Positions 11,636-20,442 of a stretch of DNA of 44,860 nt are shown piece by piece; position 1 is the first letter of the stretch; each line of letters starts with the position of its first letter. The DNA is taken from positions 1-44,860 of the forward strand of contig CAJXSN010000019.1 in assembly GCA_913060895.1 (NCBI GenBank), given 5' to 3'. The position numbers and the translations under genes are program-made. This DNA comes from an uncultured Sphingomonadaceae bacterium. Lineage in GTDB: Bacteria > Pseudomonadota > Alphaproteobacteria > Sphingomonadales > Sphingomonadaceae. The notes beneath the pieces were generated by a model. That model did no database searches and had not been told where the DNA came from. It saw nothing but the letters and a program-made list of their open reading frames with translations.

Positions 11636-13456
11636 TTATTGCTGACTGGCAATCCAGCGGTCGATCTTGGCCTCAAGCACCGGCAACGGCAGGGCGCCTG
11701 TACCCAATATCTGTGCGTGGAATTCCTTGATATCGAAATCATCGCCCAGCGCAGATTCGGCCTCGGCGCGCAGTTCCTGGATCTTCAAGGCGCCGACCTT
11801 ATAGGCGAGCGCCTGCGAGGGGATGGCGATATAGCGTTCCACTTCGGCAACCACTTCCGTACGGGTCATGCCGGAATTTTCCAGCATGAATTCGATTGCT
11901 TTCTCGCGGCTCCATCCTTTGGAATGCAGGCCAGTATCGACCACCAGACGCATAGCACGCAGCTGTTCGTCCTGCAGCGTGCCATACCGGGCCCACGGAT
12001 CGTCGAACAGGCCCATCTCGTGACCCAGCGTCTCCGAATACAGCGCCCAGCCTTCGACATAGGCAGTGTTCCCGCCAAAGCGCATGAAGGCGGGCAGATC
12101 CTCGTTCTCCTGCGCCAGACTGATCTGGAAGTGATGGCCCGGAGCCCCTTCGTGCAGATACAATGTGACATTGCCCGTAGTCAGTCGGCTGGGTAGGTCG
12201 TAGGCGTTGAAATAGAAGGTGCCGGGGCGCGAACCGTCGGGCGCGCCGGACTGGTAGGACCCACCTGCGCTGAACTGTTCGATCGCCGGATCATACGGTT
12301 TGATCAGCAATTCGCTTTTCGGAAGCAGGCTGAAATAATCGCCAATCTTTGCATCTACCGTTTCACCGATATCATAATAGGTTTGCGTCAGTACCTCGCG
12401 GCTCTCCGGTTTGAACTGTGGATCTGTGCGCACGTAGTCGAAAAATTCGGTAGTCGTGCCGGTGAAGCCGACTTCCTGTTTGATCTCTTCAAACCCCTCC
12501 ATCACACGGGCCACTTCGGACAGACCCAGATTGTGCAGGTAATCGGCAGTCAGGGGCAGCGTAGTCGTGCTTTCGATCAGCTGCGCATACAGCTTCTCGC
12601 CGCCTTTCATCTCGCTCAAACCGACAGTGGTGCGCGCGGCGGGAAGATATTCATCCCGCAGGAAATCCCGCATCCGTTCGGTGCTGTCATAGATGGCCTG
12701 CGTGGCGGTGCGGTATTCGGCTGTCAGTCGCGTTCTGTCTTCCTCGGAGAAATCCCCCGGCATATCCCTGACTGGAGCCCAGAACTGCGATTCTTCCAGT
12801 GGAATCTCCAGCTGCGTATCCAGTTGCTTGATCACACGGTCTATGGTCAGACTGGTTTCCAGAACCCCCGTTTCCATCCCTTCGCGGAATTTTTCGATCG
12901 AGCGATCGCCGATGGCGATGTAATCCTGATGCCGGGAGAGGTTGTTCTCGTAATCCTCGACAGTGTTGAACTTCGCCGCGCTCTGCCCGCTAGCGAAGGT
13001 CGGGTAGAAGGTGTGGAAGCCGCTGAAATGGTTTACCGGGCGCACTTCGGTCAGCGCGCGAATTTCATCAGTACTACCCTTGAGGCCCTGCTCCTGATTA
13101 TACTTGAACACGTCATAGGCCAGCTGGTCCGTTTCGCTCAGCTTGCTCCGGTCGATCTGGTCGAGCAGCGCCATGTTGAGCTGCGTATCGGTACGCGCTG
13201 CAATAAAGAAACTATCGGTCAGGAAGTCGCCCAAACGGTCCGCCCGGCGCATATCGCCGCGGAACAACCCGCTGATCGGATTCAGCGTCAGACTACGCTC
13301 GTCGGATTCCTCGAACAGCGCCTGCAGCTTCTCGCCTTCGGTCATTGCCGACTCTGCGGAATGTCTTTCCCCCTGCATATGGGCGTCGGCCAGCGCCGGT
13401 ACGGCAGGAAGCGCCATTGCGGCAGTGGCAAGCAGAGCAGTACGGATCAGTTTCAT
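11636..13456 (-). CDS. DUF885-family secreted hydrolase
   Basis: A 606-residue protein with a signal peptide (MKLIRTALLATAAMALPAVP, cleavage near ALADA). The DUF885 hallmark HEGAPGHHFQ lies in the C-terminal third, followed by NTAYVEGWALYSE. The HExxxHH-like histidines and the downstream Glu look like a metallopeptidase-type zinc site. The family is long, alpha-helical, often exported and considered a putative peptidase; the substrate is unknown. The start at 13454-13456 has a GGGGGA site and begins the signal peptide; an in-frame upstream start at 13498 is less likely. A 7-5-7 inverted repeat lies just upstream. Confidence 0.9.
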   Translation of the reverse strand: MKLIRTALLATAAMALPAVPALADAHMQGERHSAESAMTEGEKLQALFEESDERSLTLNPISGLFRGDMRRADRLGDFLTDSFFIAARTDTQLNMALLDQIDRSKLSETDQLAYDVFKYNQEQGLKGSTDEIRALTEVRPVNHFSGFHTFYPTFASGQSAAKFNTVEDYENNLSRHQDYIAIGDRSIEKFREGMETGVLETSLTIDRVIKQLDTQLEIPLEESQFWAPVRDMPGDFSEEDRTRLTAEYRTATQAIYDSTERMRDFLRDEYLPAARTTVGLSEMKGGEKLYAQLIESTTTLPLTADYLHNLGLSEVARVMEGFEEIKQEVGFTGTTTEFFDYVRTDPQFKPESREVLTQTYYDIGETVDAKIGDYFSLLPKSELLIKPYDPAIEQFSAGGSYQSGAPDGSRPGTFYFNAYDLPSRLTTGNVTLYLHEGAPGHHFQISLAQENEDLPAFMRFGGNTAYVEGWALYSETLGHEMGLFDDPWARYGTLQDEQLRAMRLVVDTGLHSKGWSREKAIEFMLENSGMTRTEVVAEVERYIAIPSQALAYKVGALKIQELRAEAESALGDDFDIKEFHAQILGTGALPLPVLEAKIDRWIASQQ

Positions 13457-13482
13457 GGTTTCCCCCAGTGGACGAGTTGCAT

Positions 13483-13501
13483 AGTGTGCACACAGCACAC
13501 T
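13483..13501. promoter_or_regulatory. Inverted repeat upstream of the DUF885 gene (possible operator)
   Basis: AGTGTGC and GCACACT form a perfect 7-bp inverted repeat with a 5-bp spacer, 27 bp before the DUF885 start codon. The size and position suit a dimeric repressor site; no regulator gene is adjacent. Confidence 0.35.
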
Positions 13502-13605
13502 GCAGCAATTTGCTTACCCCTAGGGCTTCGAATGCACCGGGCGAGCCTGCAATCTATCAAAAGCGGAACCCGCCCGACCAAGGGCGAGCGCTCAAATCAT
13601 AGCCG

Positions 13606-13813
13606 TCACTCGATAACCGTTCCCCGCACCATCACCCAATCGACATTTTCAAGCACTGTTCCGTTGGCCAGAGGGTTGCTGGGAAAAGCGATGGTGTCCG
13701 CCGACTATCCTGGATCCAACCGTCCGATTTCGTTCTCCAGACCGATCACTTCGGCGGCCAGGGTGGTAACGCTGGCCAGAGCTTCGCTGGCGCTCATTCC
13801 GCCCAGCACCAAT
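13606..13813 (-). pseudogene. Relic of an imidazolonepropionase-like amidohydrolase (C-terminal end)
   Basis: Translating the minus strand gives GGMSASEALASVTTLAAEVI, then GLENEIGRLDPG, a stop codon, then SADTIAFPSNPLANGTVLEN and VDWVMVRGTVIE before a natural stop. This is the C-terminal end of amidohydrolases of the imidazolonepropionase-like class (pattern: AEAL..AT..AAE.LGLE..IG.L.PGK.AD..A...NPL....LENV..VM..G). The PGK-AD junction carries a stop and everything upstream, including the metal site, is missing. It is a dead gene fragment left between two peptidase-like genes. Confidence 0.75.
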
Positions 13814-13950
13814 TGTCAGTAGGGCCGCAGTTGCCAGATCTGCGGTGTGATTTTCATGGATTCACCCCCCGTCATGGCTTCGCGCATTTGCGCCCCGTTT
13901 CCTGTTCGCTATAGCGCGATGCAATAGAACGACAAATCGAGAGGATGTCC

Positions 13951-16008
13951 ATGAGAACCCTGCGCACCGCATTGCTGACTGCCAGCTTGCTGATCCCTGC
14001 TGCTGCCTTCGCCCGGCCGATGACGGCGGAGGACGTGGCAAAGCTGGAAACTGTCGGCGCACTGGCCGTTTCGCCTGATGGCGGACGCGTCGCCTTCACT
14101 ACGGCGCGTCTTCCCGACGTTACTGAGGGCGAGGAGGACGGCAGCTTCAAGCAGGAGCTGAAAGTTGCATTCGGCAAGGACAATGTCCGTAGTTTCCTGC
14201 CTGACGATGTCAGCCCGTCGGATATCGGGTTTTCGCCCGATGGCCGGATGCTCAGCTTCGTCTGGGCTCAAGATGATGAAGACCGCGCTGTATGGGGTAT
14301 TCCCGTCGATGGCGGGGCGCAGCGCAAGCTGGCGCTGGTAGAGGATGCCGATGTCCGCAGCCACGCATGGTCGCCCGACAGCGCGTCGATTTATATGTTG
14401 GTAAGCGCAGAAGAGGATGAAGGCCGTGAAGACGAAGCAGACGCTGGTTTCACGGCTATCGTTTATGAAGAAGAAGCCCGATTGAACCGGCTTTATCGTG
14501 CCAAAGTCAATGCGATGGGGGGTGCGATGCATGGGACTTCTGCCGACCCGCAGCCTCAGGAATTTGCCATTCCCGGCTATGTCAGCGCCATCCGCATCGC
14601 ATCGGACAACGCAACCGCCATCATCGATACCGCCCCCACTCCAAATGTGGATGACAGCTATACCGTAAAACGGGTGAACGTGCTCGATCTAAACAGCGGC
14701 GAGGTGAGACGGGTGGTCGAAACACCTGGCAAGCTGGGGGATGTCGAAATTAGCCCCGACGGTAAAACCCTGTCGATGATTGCTGGTGTCGACATCAACG
14801 ATCCGGCGGAAACAACCCTGCATCTGGTCGATGTCACCAGCGGCCAATACCGCGCGCTGAATGCCGGCGCTGCCGAAGCCACACAAGATGCGGAATATCT
14901 TTCCGACGGACGGCTGGCCGCGATCATCCATCAGGGTGCCCAAAGCCTGCTGCGCGTTTACAACCCCGATGGCACAGTTGCGGAAGAAGCCGATCCGGGC
15001 GACCTGATCCTGACAAGGATCGAGGCTGGCGGGGATCTGGTGATCGTTAAGGCGGAAAGCCCAAGTCATCCGACAGAATTGTATCAATACGCCAATGGAG
15101 CATTCACTCGCTGGACCACGCACAATTCATGGCTGTCCGACATCGATTTCGGCACGCAGCGCACGCTGACCTACACTGCTCGCGATGGGGCGGAGATTGA
15201 AGGTATCCTGATCGAACCTCTGGGCCGCAAACCACTTGGCGGTGCGCCAACCATCATGATGGTGCATGGCGGTCCCGAAGCCCACTATTCCAATGGCTGG
15301 CTGACCGGATATTCGCTCCCCGGCCAGATGGGCGCGGGCGAAGGATATGCCGTATTCTACCCCAACTATCGCGGCTCCACCGCCTACGGCACGGCCTTTT
15401 CCAAAGCCCACCAGAACGATTATGCGGGCAAGGAATTCAATGACATCGTAGATGCGAAGCGCCATCTCGTGGCCGAGGGCATCACCGATCCAGACCGCAC
15501 CGGCATAACCGGCGGATCCTATGGCGGTTACGCCAGTGCATGGGGTGCCACCGCGTTGAGCGAGGAATATGCCGCCGCCGTTATGTTCGTGGGTATTTCC
15601 AACCAAATCAGCAAATTCGGCACGACCGACATTCCGGTCGAGATGTACAATGTCCATAGCCGCAAATGGCCGTGGGAGGACTGGCAGGGAATGCTGGACG
15701 TCAGCCCGATCTACCACGTCGACAAGGCCGAAACGCCGATCCTGATCATGCACGGTGCAGACGACACCCGTGTCGCGCCCAGCCAGAGTTACGAACTGTA
15801 TCGCAATATCAAGGTGCGAAAGCCGGACACTCCAGTGCGGCTGGTTCTGTATCCGGGCGAAGGCCACGGCAACCGAAAGGCGGCCAGCCGGTACGATTAC
15901 AACAAGCGCATGCTGCGCTGGTTCGATGCCTATCTGAAATCAGGCGATCGCAAGGCGGAATTACCGCCCAGCCGTCCTGCTCTGGAACTGGGTTCCGATA
16001 AAGATTGA
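13951..16008 (+). CDS. S9-family (prolyl-oligopeptidase-type) serine peptidase
   Basis: A 685-residue exported peptidase with a signal peptide (cleavage near AAAFA), a WD40-like beta-propeller (about residues 20-380 with repeated SPDG motifs) and a C-terminal alpha/beta-hydrolase domain. The catalytic triad is visible: Ser523 in TGGSYGG, an Asp in HGADD (604/605) and His639 in GEGHGN. The family cleaves short peptides, often from the N-terminus or after proline, in the periplasm. I prefer ATG 13951 over 13945 because the GAGAGG site is then 6 bp away. It ends 6 bp before a strong terminator shared with the converging mipA-like gene. Confidence 0.94.
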   Translation: MRTLRTALLTASLLIPAAAFARPMTAEDVAKLETVGALAVSPDGGRVAFTTARLPDVTEGEEDGSFKQELKVAFGKDNVRSFLPDDVSPSDIGFSPDGRMLSFVWAQDDEDRAVWGIPVDGGAQRKLALVEDADVRSHAWSPDSASIYMLVSAEEDEGREDEADAGFTAIVYEEEARLNRLYRAKVNAMGGAMHGTSADPQPQEFAIPGYVSAIRIASDNATAIIDTAPTPNVDDSYTVKRVNVLDLNSGEVRRVVETPGKLGDVEISPDGKTLSMIAGVDINDPAETTLHLVDVTSGQYRALNAGAAEATQDAEYLSDGRLAAIIHQGAQSLLRVYNPDGTVAEEADPGDLILTRIEAGGDLVIVKAESPSHPTELYQYANGAFTRWTTHNSWLSDIDFGTQRTLTYTARDGAEIEGILIEPLGRKPLGGAPTIMMVHGGPEAHYSNGWLTGYSLPGQMGAGEGYAVFYPNYRGSTAYGTAFSKAHQNDYAGKEFNDIVDAKRHLVAEGITDPDRTGITGGSYGGYASAWGATALSEEYAAAVMFVGISNQISKFGTTDIPVEMYNVHSRKWPWEDWQGMLDVSPIYHVDKAETPILIMHGADDTRVAPSQSYELYRNIKVRKPDTPVRLVLYPGEGHGNRKAASRYDYNKRMLRWFDAYLKSGDRKAELPPSRPALELGSDKD

Positions 16009-16014
16009 TTAAGT

Positions 16015-16053
16015 AATAAGGGGCCGGAAACATGCAGTTTCCGGCCCCTTATT
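16015..16053. terminator. Bidirectional terminator
   Basis: A long perfect hairpin (AATAAGGGGCCGGAAA with its complement) at 16015-16053 carries A/T runs at both feet. It lies between the S9 peptidase stop and the stop of the converging outer-membrane gene and can serve both. Confidence 0.9.
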
Positions 16054-16077
16054 GGATTTCGTATCGTAGGTGCGTTT

Positions 16078-17013
16078 TTAGAACGTGTAACCAATGCCCG
16101 CGCCGACCACAAACTGGTCCGCACTACCGCGAATGCTGGTCAGCGGGGTGTCCTTGGAATCGTTCATAAGACGCGAATATCCGCCGACGCCGACCAGTGC
16201 CAGGCCGCCATTGGCGATATCTCCATCCAGATCGACTGCTACAAACAGGTTCACACCCAGGCTCTGCAAACCGCCTTCTGCCTGAAACTGCGGCAGTACG
16301 CCGCCGCTGGCGACAGTATCGGCCGGGCTGACACTAAAGTAATAATCGGCAAAATCATCATCGATAAAAGTGGCTCTGCCGGTAATCGATGCAGCTATGC
16401 CCCGACTGAGCGGCGTGAAATACGTTACCGAAGGGTTCACCGTCATGCCCGAATGCGCTCCGGCCACATCCCACATTGCATCAACATTTACACTGATGCT
16501 GTCGTACGGATTGAGCACGCCCGGGAAACTGATCCCCACGGTCGGGCCGACTTCCACCGCACGGTCCAGTTCGCCAAGGCGCAGAACGACATCGTCCTTA
16601 ATCTGGTCAACACGGTCACTGCGAAGACGCGCTGCGATACCTGCATCGAAAGAAGGGCCGCCAGTGTCAGAATCCGGAACGAAGTCCAGCGCCAGACCTG
16701 CCGGGCGCGGATTGACATCTATACCTTTGTAGCTGGCTTGAACGACCGGCACCGGAAACACGGCGTAATCGTCCGAACCTGTATAGCTGGGCGAAAGCCC
16801 AACGCCGAGGCCGATAGTCAGAAAGTCGCCATCGAATACGGTTTCGCCGACCGGAGGTCCCTCTGTCGCCCCATCTGAATTCTGGCCTGAGTTTTGGCCT
16901 GAATTCTGGGATGCCGGGCCTGTCTGCGCCGAAATCGCATCCTGAGCGGAAAGCGGGGCAGCCAGCGCGAGGCAGAGGGAAGAAGTCAGCAAAAAAGGTG
17001 AACGAAATCGCAT
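16078..17013 (-). CDS. MipA/OmpV-family outer-membrane protein
   Basis: A 311-residue protein with a signal peptide (cleavage near PLSAQ), a Gln/Asn/Ser-rich linker at residues 35-48 and a beta-barrel part. The start of the barrel matches the MipA/OmpV pattern (GLGVGLSPSYTGSDDYAVFP, then VQASYKGIDVN.R..GL). It ends in a C-terminal Phe, as outer-membrane barrels do. Family members scaffold murein enzymes or act as small-molecule porins; the exact role here is unknown. The linker is encoded by three 12-bp tandem repeats. An EcfG-type promoter lies 37 bp upstream, so stress control is likely. Confidence 0.9.
   Translation of the reverse strand: MRFRSPFLLTSSLCLALAAPLSAQDAISAQTGPASQNSGQNSGQNSDGATEGPPVGETVFDGDFLTIGLGVGLSPSYTGSDDYAVFPVPVVQASYKGIDVNPRPAGLALDFVPDSDTGGPSFDAGIAARLRSDRVDQIKDDVVLRLGELDRAVEVGPTVGISFPGVLNPYDSISVNVDAMWDVAGAHSGMTVNPSVTYFTPLSRGIAASITGRATFIDDDFADYYFSVSPADTVASGGVLPQFQAEGGLQSLGVNLFVAVDLDGDIANGGLALVGVGGYSRLMNDSKDTPLTSIRGSADQFVVGAGIGYTF
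16875..16910. repeat. Three 12-bp tandem repeats inside the mipA-like gene
   Basis: CTGAATTCTGGC, CTGAGTTTTGGC and CTGAATTCTGGG in a row encode the repeated NSGQ of the linker between signal peptide and barrel. The unit is a multiple of three, so copy changes would alter linker length without breaking the frame. Confidence 0.85.
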
Positions 17014-17049
17014 TGTAAGGAACTTTCAAACTAAGGTGTCAGGACACAG

Positions 17050-17074
17050 AACGGCGCATCGCCGATAGCGTTCC
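17050..17074 (-). promoter_or_regulatory. EcfG (general stress) promoter of the mipA-like gene
   Basis: On the minus strand GGAAC (17074-17070) and CGTT (17053-17050) are 16 bp apart. This matches the alphaproteobacterial sigma-EcfG consensus (GGAAC-N16/17-CGTT) exactly, 37 bp upstream of the start codon. Confidence 0.75.
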
Positions 17075-17136
17075 GCACTATAGGGTCCTAAAGCCCAATT
17101 GCCCATGCCCCTGCCGCGCCGTAGAACGGGAATCAG

Positions 17137-18336
17137 ATGAAAGGTCGCCGTGTAGATATAGCCATAGCAGGAGGCGGATTGGCAGGCGGGCTGATTGCGC
17201 TGGCTCTTCGCCGTGCGCGGCCCGAACTGGTTGTCGCGCTGGTCGAAGCCGAAGACGTCTTGGGCGGCAATCACCGATGGAGCTGGTTTGGCAGCGATCT
17301 GGACAAGGCTGCAACAAAATTGCTGGCTCCGTTTCGCAAAACCGAATGGAGTGGGTACGATGTCCGGTTCCCTGCGCGCAAACGCACACTCGGCGCGCGC
17401 TATTTCTCTCTCGCCTCATCCGATTTCGACACGGCTCTGCGGCGCGAACTTGCGCAGGATTGCATTCAGCCGGGCTCGCCAATAAGCGCACTGGATGCCT
17501 GCGGAATCGATCTGGACGACGGCACGCGATTCACCGCGCGGGCCGTAATCGATTGCCGCGGGTTTGTGCCCGGCACCTCCCTGCGGGGAGGATGGCAGGT
17601 ATTCATGGGCCGACATCTTCGCACAGCCCGGCCCCACGGCGTCGAGCGCCCGGTCATCATGGATGCCGCCGTTCCGCAGCACGGGGCCTATCGCTTTGTC
17701 TATACCCTGCCGCTGGGCGCAAACGAACTGTTTGTGGAAGATACCTACTATGCTGACGAGCCAGTGCTGGACCGCGGCGTGCTGTCTTCCCGAATCGATG
17801 CCTATTGCACGGATGCCGGCTGGGAAGGAGAGATACTGGGCGGCGAAACAGGCATTCTTCCAGTCATCACTGGCGGCGATTTCGCAGCGTTTCAGGCAGC
17901 ATCCCGCACGCCCGGTGTGGCTGTGGCAGGCGCGCGCAGCGGCATGGTCCATCCGCTGACCAGCTACACCCTGCCTCATGCCGCACAGACAGCGCAGCTG
18001 GTGGCAGAGAATGCAGATTTGGCCGGCGTCCAGCTGGCCTCCGTGCTGGAGGCGCAGGCGCGTCGCGTGTGGCGACAAACCGGTTTCTACCGGATGCTCG
18101 GCCAGATGCTTTTCGGTGCCGCGCAGCCGGACAATCGCTACCGCATATTCGAGCGGTTCTACGGCTTGCCCGAACCGCTGATCGAACGGTTCTATGCCGC
18201 CCGCAGCACTTTGGGTGACAAGGCGCGGATACTTTCCGGCCGTCCGCCCGTTCCCGTATCTCGCGCTGTCGGCGCTCTCCTCTCTTCGCGCGAACCATTG
18301 ACCGCGCAGCATCCAAAGAAAGATATTTCTTCATGA
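17137..18336 (+). CDS. crtY: Lycopene beta-cyclase CrtY
   Basis: A 399-residue flavoprotein that cyclises both ends of lycopene to give beta-carotene at the inner membrane. The N-terminal dinucleotide-binding fold (IAIAGGGLAGGLIALALRRA) is followed by GGNHRWSWF, characteristic of bacterial CrtY. The central GWQVFMGRHLRT and HPLTSYTLPHA regions are also typical. Length fits the family. First gene of an operon: its TGA overlaps the crtI ATG by 4 bases. It is divergent from the EcfG-driven mipA-like gene, with about 120 bp between. Confidence 0.96.
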   Translation: MKGRRVDIAIAGGGLAGGLIALALRRARPELVVALVEAEDVLGGNHRWSWFGSDLDKAATKLLAPFRKTEWSGYDVRFPARKRTLGARYFSLASSDFDTALRRELAQDCIQPGSPISALDACGIDLDDGTRFTARAVIDCRGFVPGTSLRGGWQVFMGRHLRTARPHGVERPVIMDAAVPQHGAYRFVYTLPLGANELFVEDTYYADEPVLDRGVLSSRIDAYCTDAGWEGEILGGETGILPVITGGDFAAFQAASRTPGVAVAGARSGMVHPLTSYTLPHAAQTAQLVAENADLAGVQLASVLEAQARRVWRQTGFYRMLGQMLFGAAQPDNRYRIFERFYGLPEPLIERFYAARSTLGDKARILSGRPPVPVSRAVGALLSSREPLTAQHPKKDISS

Positions 18337-19838
18337 GCAGCGAAAGCAAGACCGCTTGCGTAATCGGAGCCGGTTTCGGCGGTATGGCACTGGCCATGCG
18401 GCTGCAAAGCGCCGGTATCCAGACGACCGTTATCGAAGGCCGGGACAAGCCGGGCGGCAGGGCGTATTACTGGGAAAAGGAAGGTTTCACCTTTGATGGT
18501 GGGCCAACCGTGGTGACCGATCCCGACTGCCTGCGTCAGCTTTGGAAGCTGAGCGGTCATGACATGGCGCAGGACGTCGAGCTGATGCCCGTCGCTCCGT
18601 TTTATCGCCTGAACTGGCCCGACGGCACGAACTTCAATTACACGAACGATCACGAAGAATTGTTTGCTGAAATTTCCAAACTGCACCCGGACGATGTCGA
18701 AGGTTACAAACAATTCCTCGAATACAGCGCGGGCGTTTACGAAGAAGGTTATGTGAAGCTGGGCACTGTCCCGTTCCTCGATTTCAAATCGATGATGAAG
18801 GCGGCCCCGGCTCTGGCGCAGAAGCAGGCCTATCGCAGCGTCTATTCAATGGTTTCCAGTTTCGTGAAATCGGAAAAGCTGCGCGAGGCACTCAGCTTCC
18901 ATACCTTGCTCGTTGGCGGCAATCCAATGAAGACCAGCAGCATTTACGCCCTGATCCACAAGCTGGAGATGGACGGCGGTGTGTGGTGGACCAGAGGCGG
19001 TACCAACCGTCTGATCGCCGGCATGATCCGCCATTTCGAGCGGCTTGGCGGCAAAATGATCGTCGGCGACCCTGTCATACAGGTGCACGAGGAAAACAAC
19101 GTCGCCAGAAGCGTCGAGACCGAAAGCGGCTTCAAGGCCGATTTCGATGCCGTAGCCAGCAACGCAGACATCATGCATTCCTATCGCGACCTTCTGGGCC
19201 GCAGCCAGCGCGGCTGGAAAATGGGCAAACGGCTGAAGCGCAAGAAGTATTCGCCCGGACTGTTCGTGGTTCATTTCGGGCTGGAAGGCACATGGCCAGG
19301 CATTGCGCACCACCAGATCCTGTTCGGGCCGCGTTACAAGGGTCTGTTGGACGACATCTACGACAATGGTGTTCTGCCCCAGGATTTCAGCATCTATCTG
19401 CATCACCCCACCGTGACCGATCCCAGCATGGCACCTCCGGGCAAAAGCACTTTCTACGCGCTGGTCCCGGTGGCCCATATGGGCAAGCTTAAGGTCGATT
19501 GGGATACTATCGGCCCGCAACTGGAAAAACGCATTCTGGACGAGATCGGTCGCCGCTTGATTCCCGATATTCACGACCGTATCGTGACCAAGTTCAGTTA
19601 CGCCCCCAGCGATTTCGCATCCGATCTCAACGCGCATCTGGGCAGTGCCTTCAGCCTTGAACCGCTGCTGACGCAAAGCGCATATTTCCGCGGACATAAC
19701 CGCGACGACGTGATCAGGAATTTCTACCTCGTCGGCGCAGGCACACATCCGGGCGCAGGCATCCCCGGCGTGGTCGGCAGCGCAAAGGCGACGGCAGGAC
19801 TGATGATCGAAGATATGCTGGAAAGCGTGACATCATGA
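18333..19838 (+). CDS. crtI: Phytoene desaturase CrtI
   Basis: A 501-residue FAD enzyme that desaturates phytoene stepwise to lycopene. The N-terminal FAD motif (VIGAGFGGMALAMRLQSAG), the substrate-side motif GGRAYYWEKEGFTFDGGPTV and the C-terminal signature GAGTHPGAGIPGVVGSAKAT are all intact. Its start overlaps the crtY stop (ATGA) and its stop overlaps the next gene the same way, so translation is coupled. Together with CrtB and CrtY it gives the path from GGPP to beta-carotene. crtE (GGPP synthase) and hydroxylases are not in the window. Confidence 0.97.
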   Translation: MSSESKTACVIGAGFGGMALAMRLQSAGIQTTVIEGRDKPGGRAYYWEKEGFTFDGGPTVVTDPDCLRQLWKLSGHDMAQDVELMPVAPFYRLNWPDGTNFNYTNDHEELFAEISKLHPDDVEGYKQFLEYSAGVYEEGYVKLGTVPFLDFKSMMKAAPALAQKQAYRSVYSMVSSFVKSEKLREALSFHTLLVGGNPMKTSSIYALIHKLEMDGGVWWTRGGTNRLIAGMIRHFERLGGKMIVGDPVIQVHEENNVARSVETESGFKADFDAVASNADIMHSYRDLLGRSQRGWKMGKRLKRKKYSPGLFVVHFGLEGTWPGIAHHQILFGPRYKGLLDDIYDNGVLPQDFSIYLHHPTVTDPSMAPPGKSTFYALVPVAHMGKLKVDWDTIGPQLEKRILDEIGRRLIPDIHDRIVTKFSYAPSDFASDLNAHLGSAFSLEPLLTQSAYFRGHNRDDVIRNFYLVGAGTHPGAGIPGVVGSAKATAGLMIEDMLESVTS

Positions 19839-20416
19839 AACGTATCGCTGTCTATTGCGGCTCTGCCACCCCGGCGGACCCCCGCTACATGGAGCTCGCC
19901 CGCGACACCGGACATACACTGGCGCAGCGCGGCATTGGCGTCGTCTATGGCGGAGGGCGGCTGGGTCTGATGGGCGCGCTCGCCTCCGGCGCGCTGGATG
20001 CAGGCGGCGAAGTAATCGGCGTAATTCCCGAAGCGCTGGCGGGCAGCGAAGTTGCCAATACCGCCTGCAGCGAGCTTATCATGGTCGCCGGTATGCACGA
20101 GCGCAAGCAGCGTTTCACCGACCTGTCAGACGGTTTCGTCACCATCCCGGGCGGTGTGGGTACAATGGACGAGCTGTGGGAAGCGATAAGCTGGGCGCAG
20201 CTTGGCTATCACACCAAGCCTGTCGGTCTGCTCAATGCCTTCGGGTTTTACGACGATCTGATCGCCTTCAATGCGAAAATGGCCGAGGTCGGCTTTGTCC
20301 GCCCTGCCCATCAGAACATATTGATAGCTGGGGAAACCATGTCCGAATTGCTTGGCGCGATGGCGGATTATCAGCCACATACGCCAATATTCCGTATGAA
20401 GGCCGAGGATCTTTGA
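19835..20416 (+). CDS. LOG-family nucleotide phosphoribohydrolase (TIGR00730) within the crt operon
   Basis: A 193-residue Rossmann-fold protein with the LOG-family signatures GGGRLGLMGALA near residues 36-47 and PGGVGTMDE in the centre. Homologues remove the ribose phosphate from cytokinin riboside monophosphates or cleave AMP-type nucleotides. The start overlaps the crtI stop (ATGA) and the stop is close to or overlaps the start of crtB, so it is made together with the carotenoid enzymes. No role for LOG proteins in carotenoid synthesis is known to me; it may be a passenger or link nucleotide or cytokinin-like chemistry to pigmentation. Confidence 0.92.
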   Translation: MKRIAVYCGSATPADPRYMELARDTGHTLAQRGIGVVYGGGRLGLMGALASGALDAGGEVIGVIPEALAGSEVANTACSELIMVAGMHERKQRFTDLSDGFVTIPGGVGTMDELWEAISWAQLGYHTKPVGLLNAFGFYDDLIAFNAKMAEVGFVRPAHQNILIAGETMSELLGAMADYQPHTPIFRMKAEDL

Positions 20417-20442
20417 CCCAGAACCGTCCCTTGTTGAACGAT

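Noticed and set aside
12383-13822. 479-codon rightward frame opposite the DUF885 gene
   Set aside because: Antisense shadow; the opposite strand encodes a complete signal-peptide-bearing family protein.
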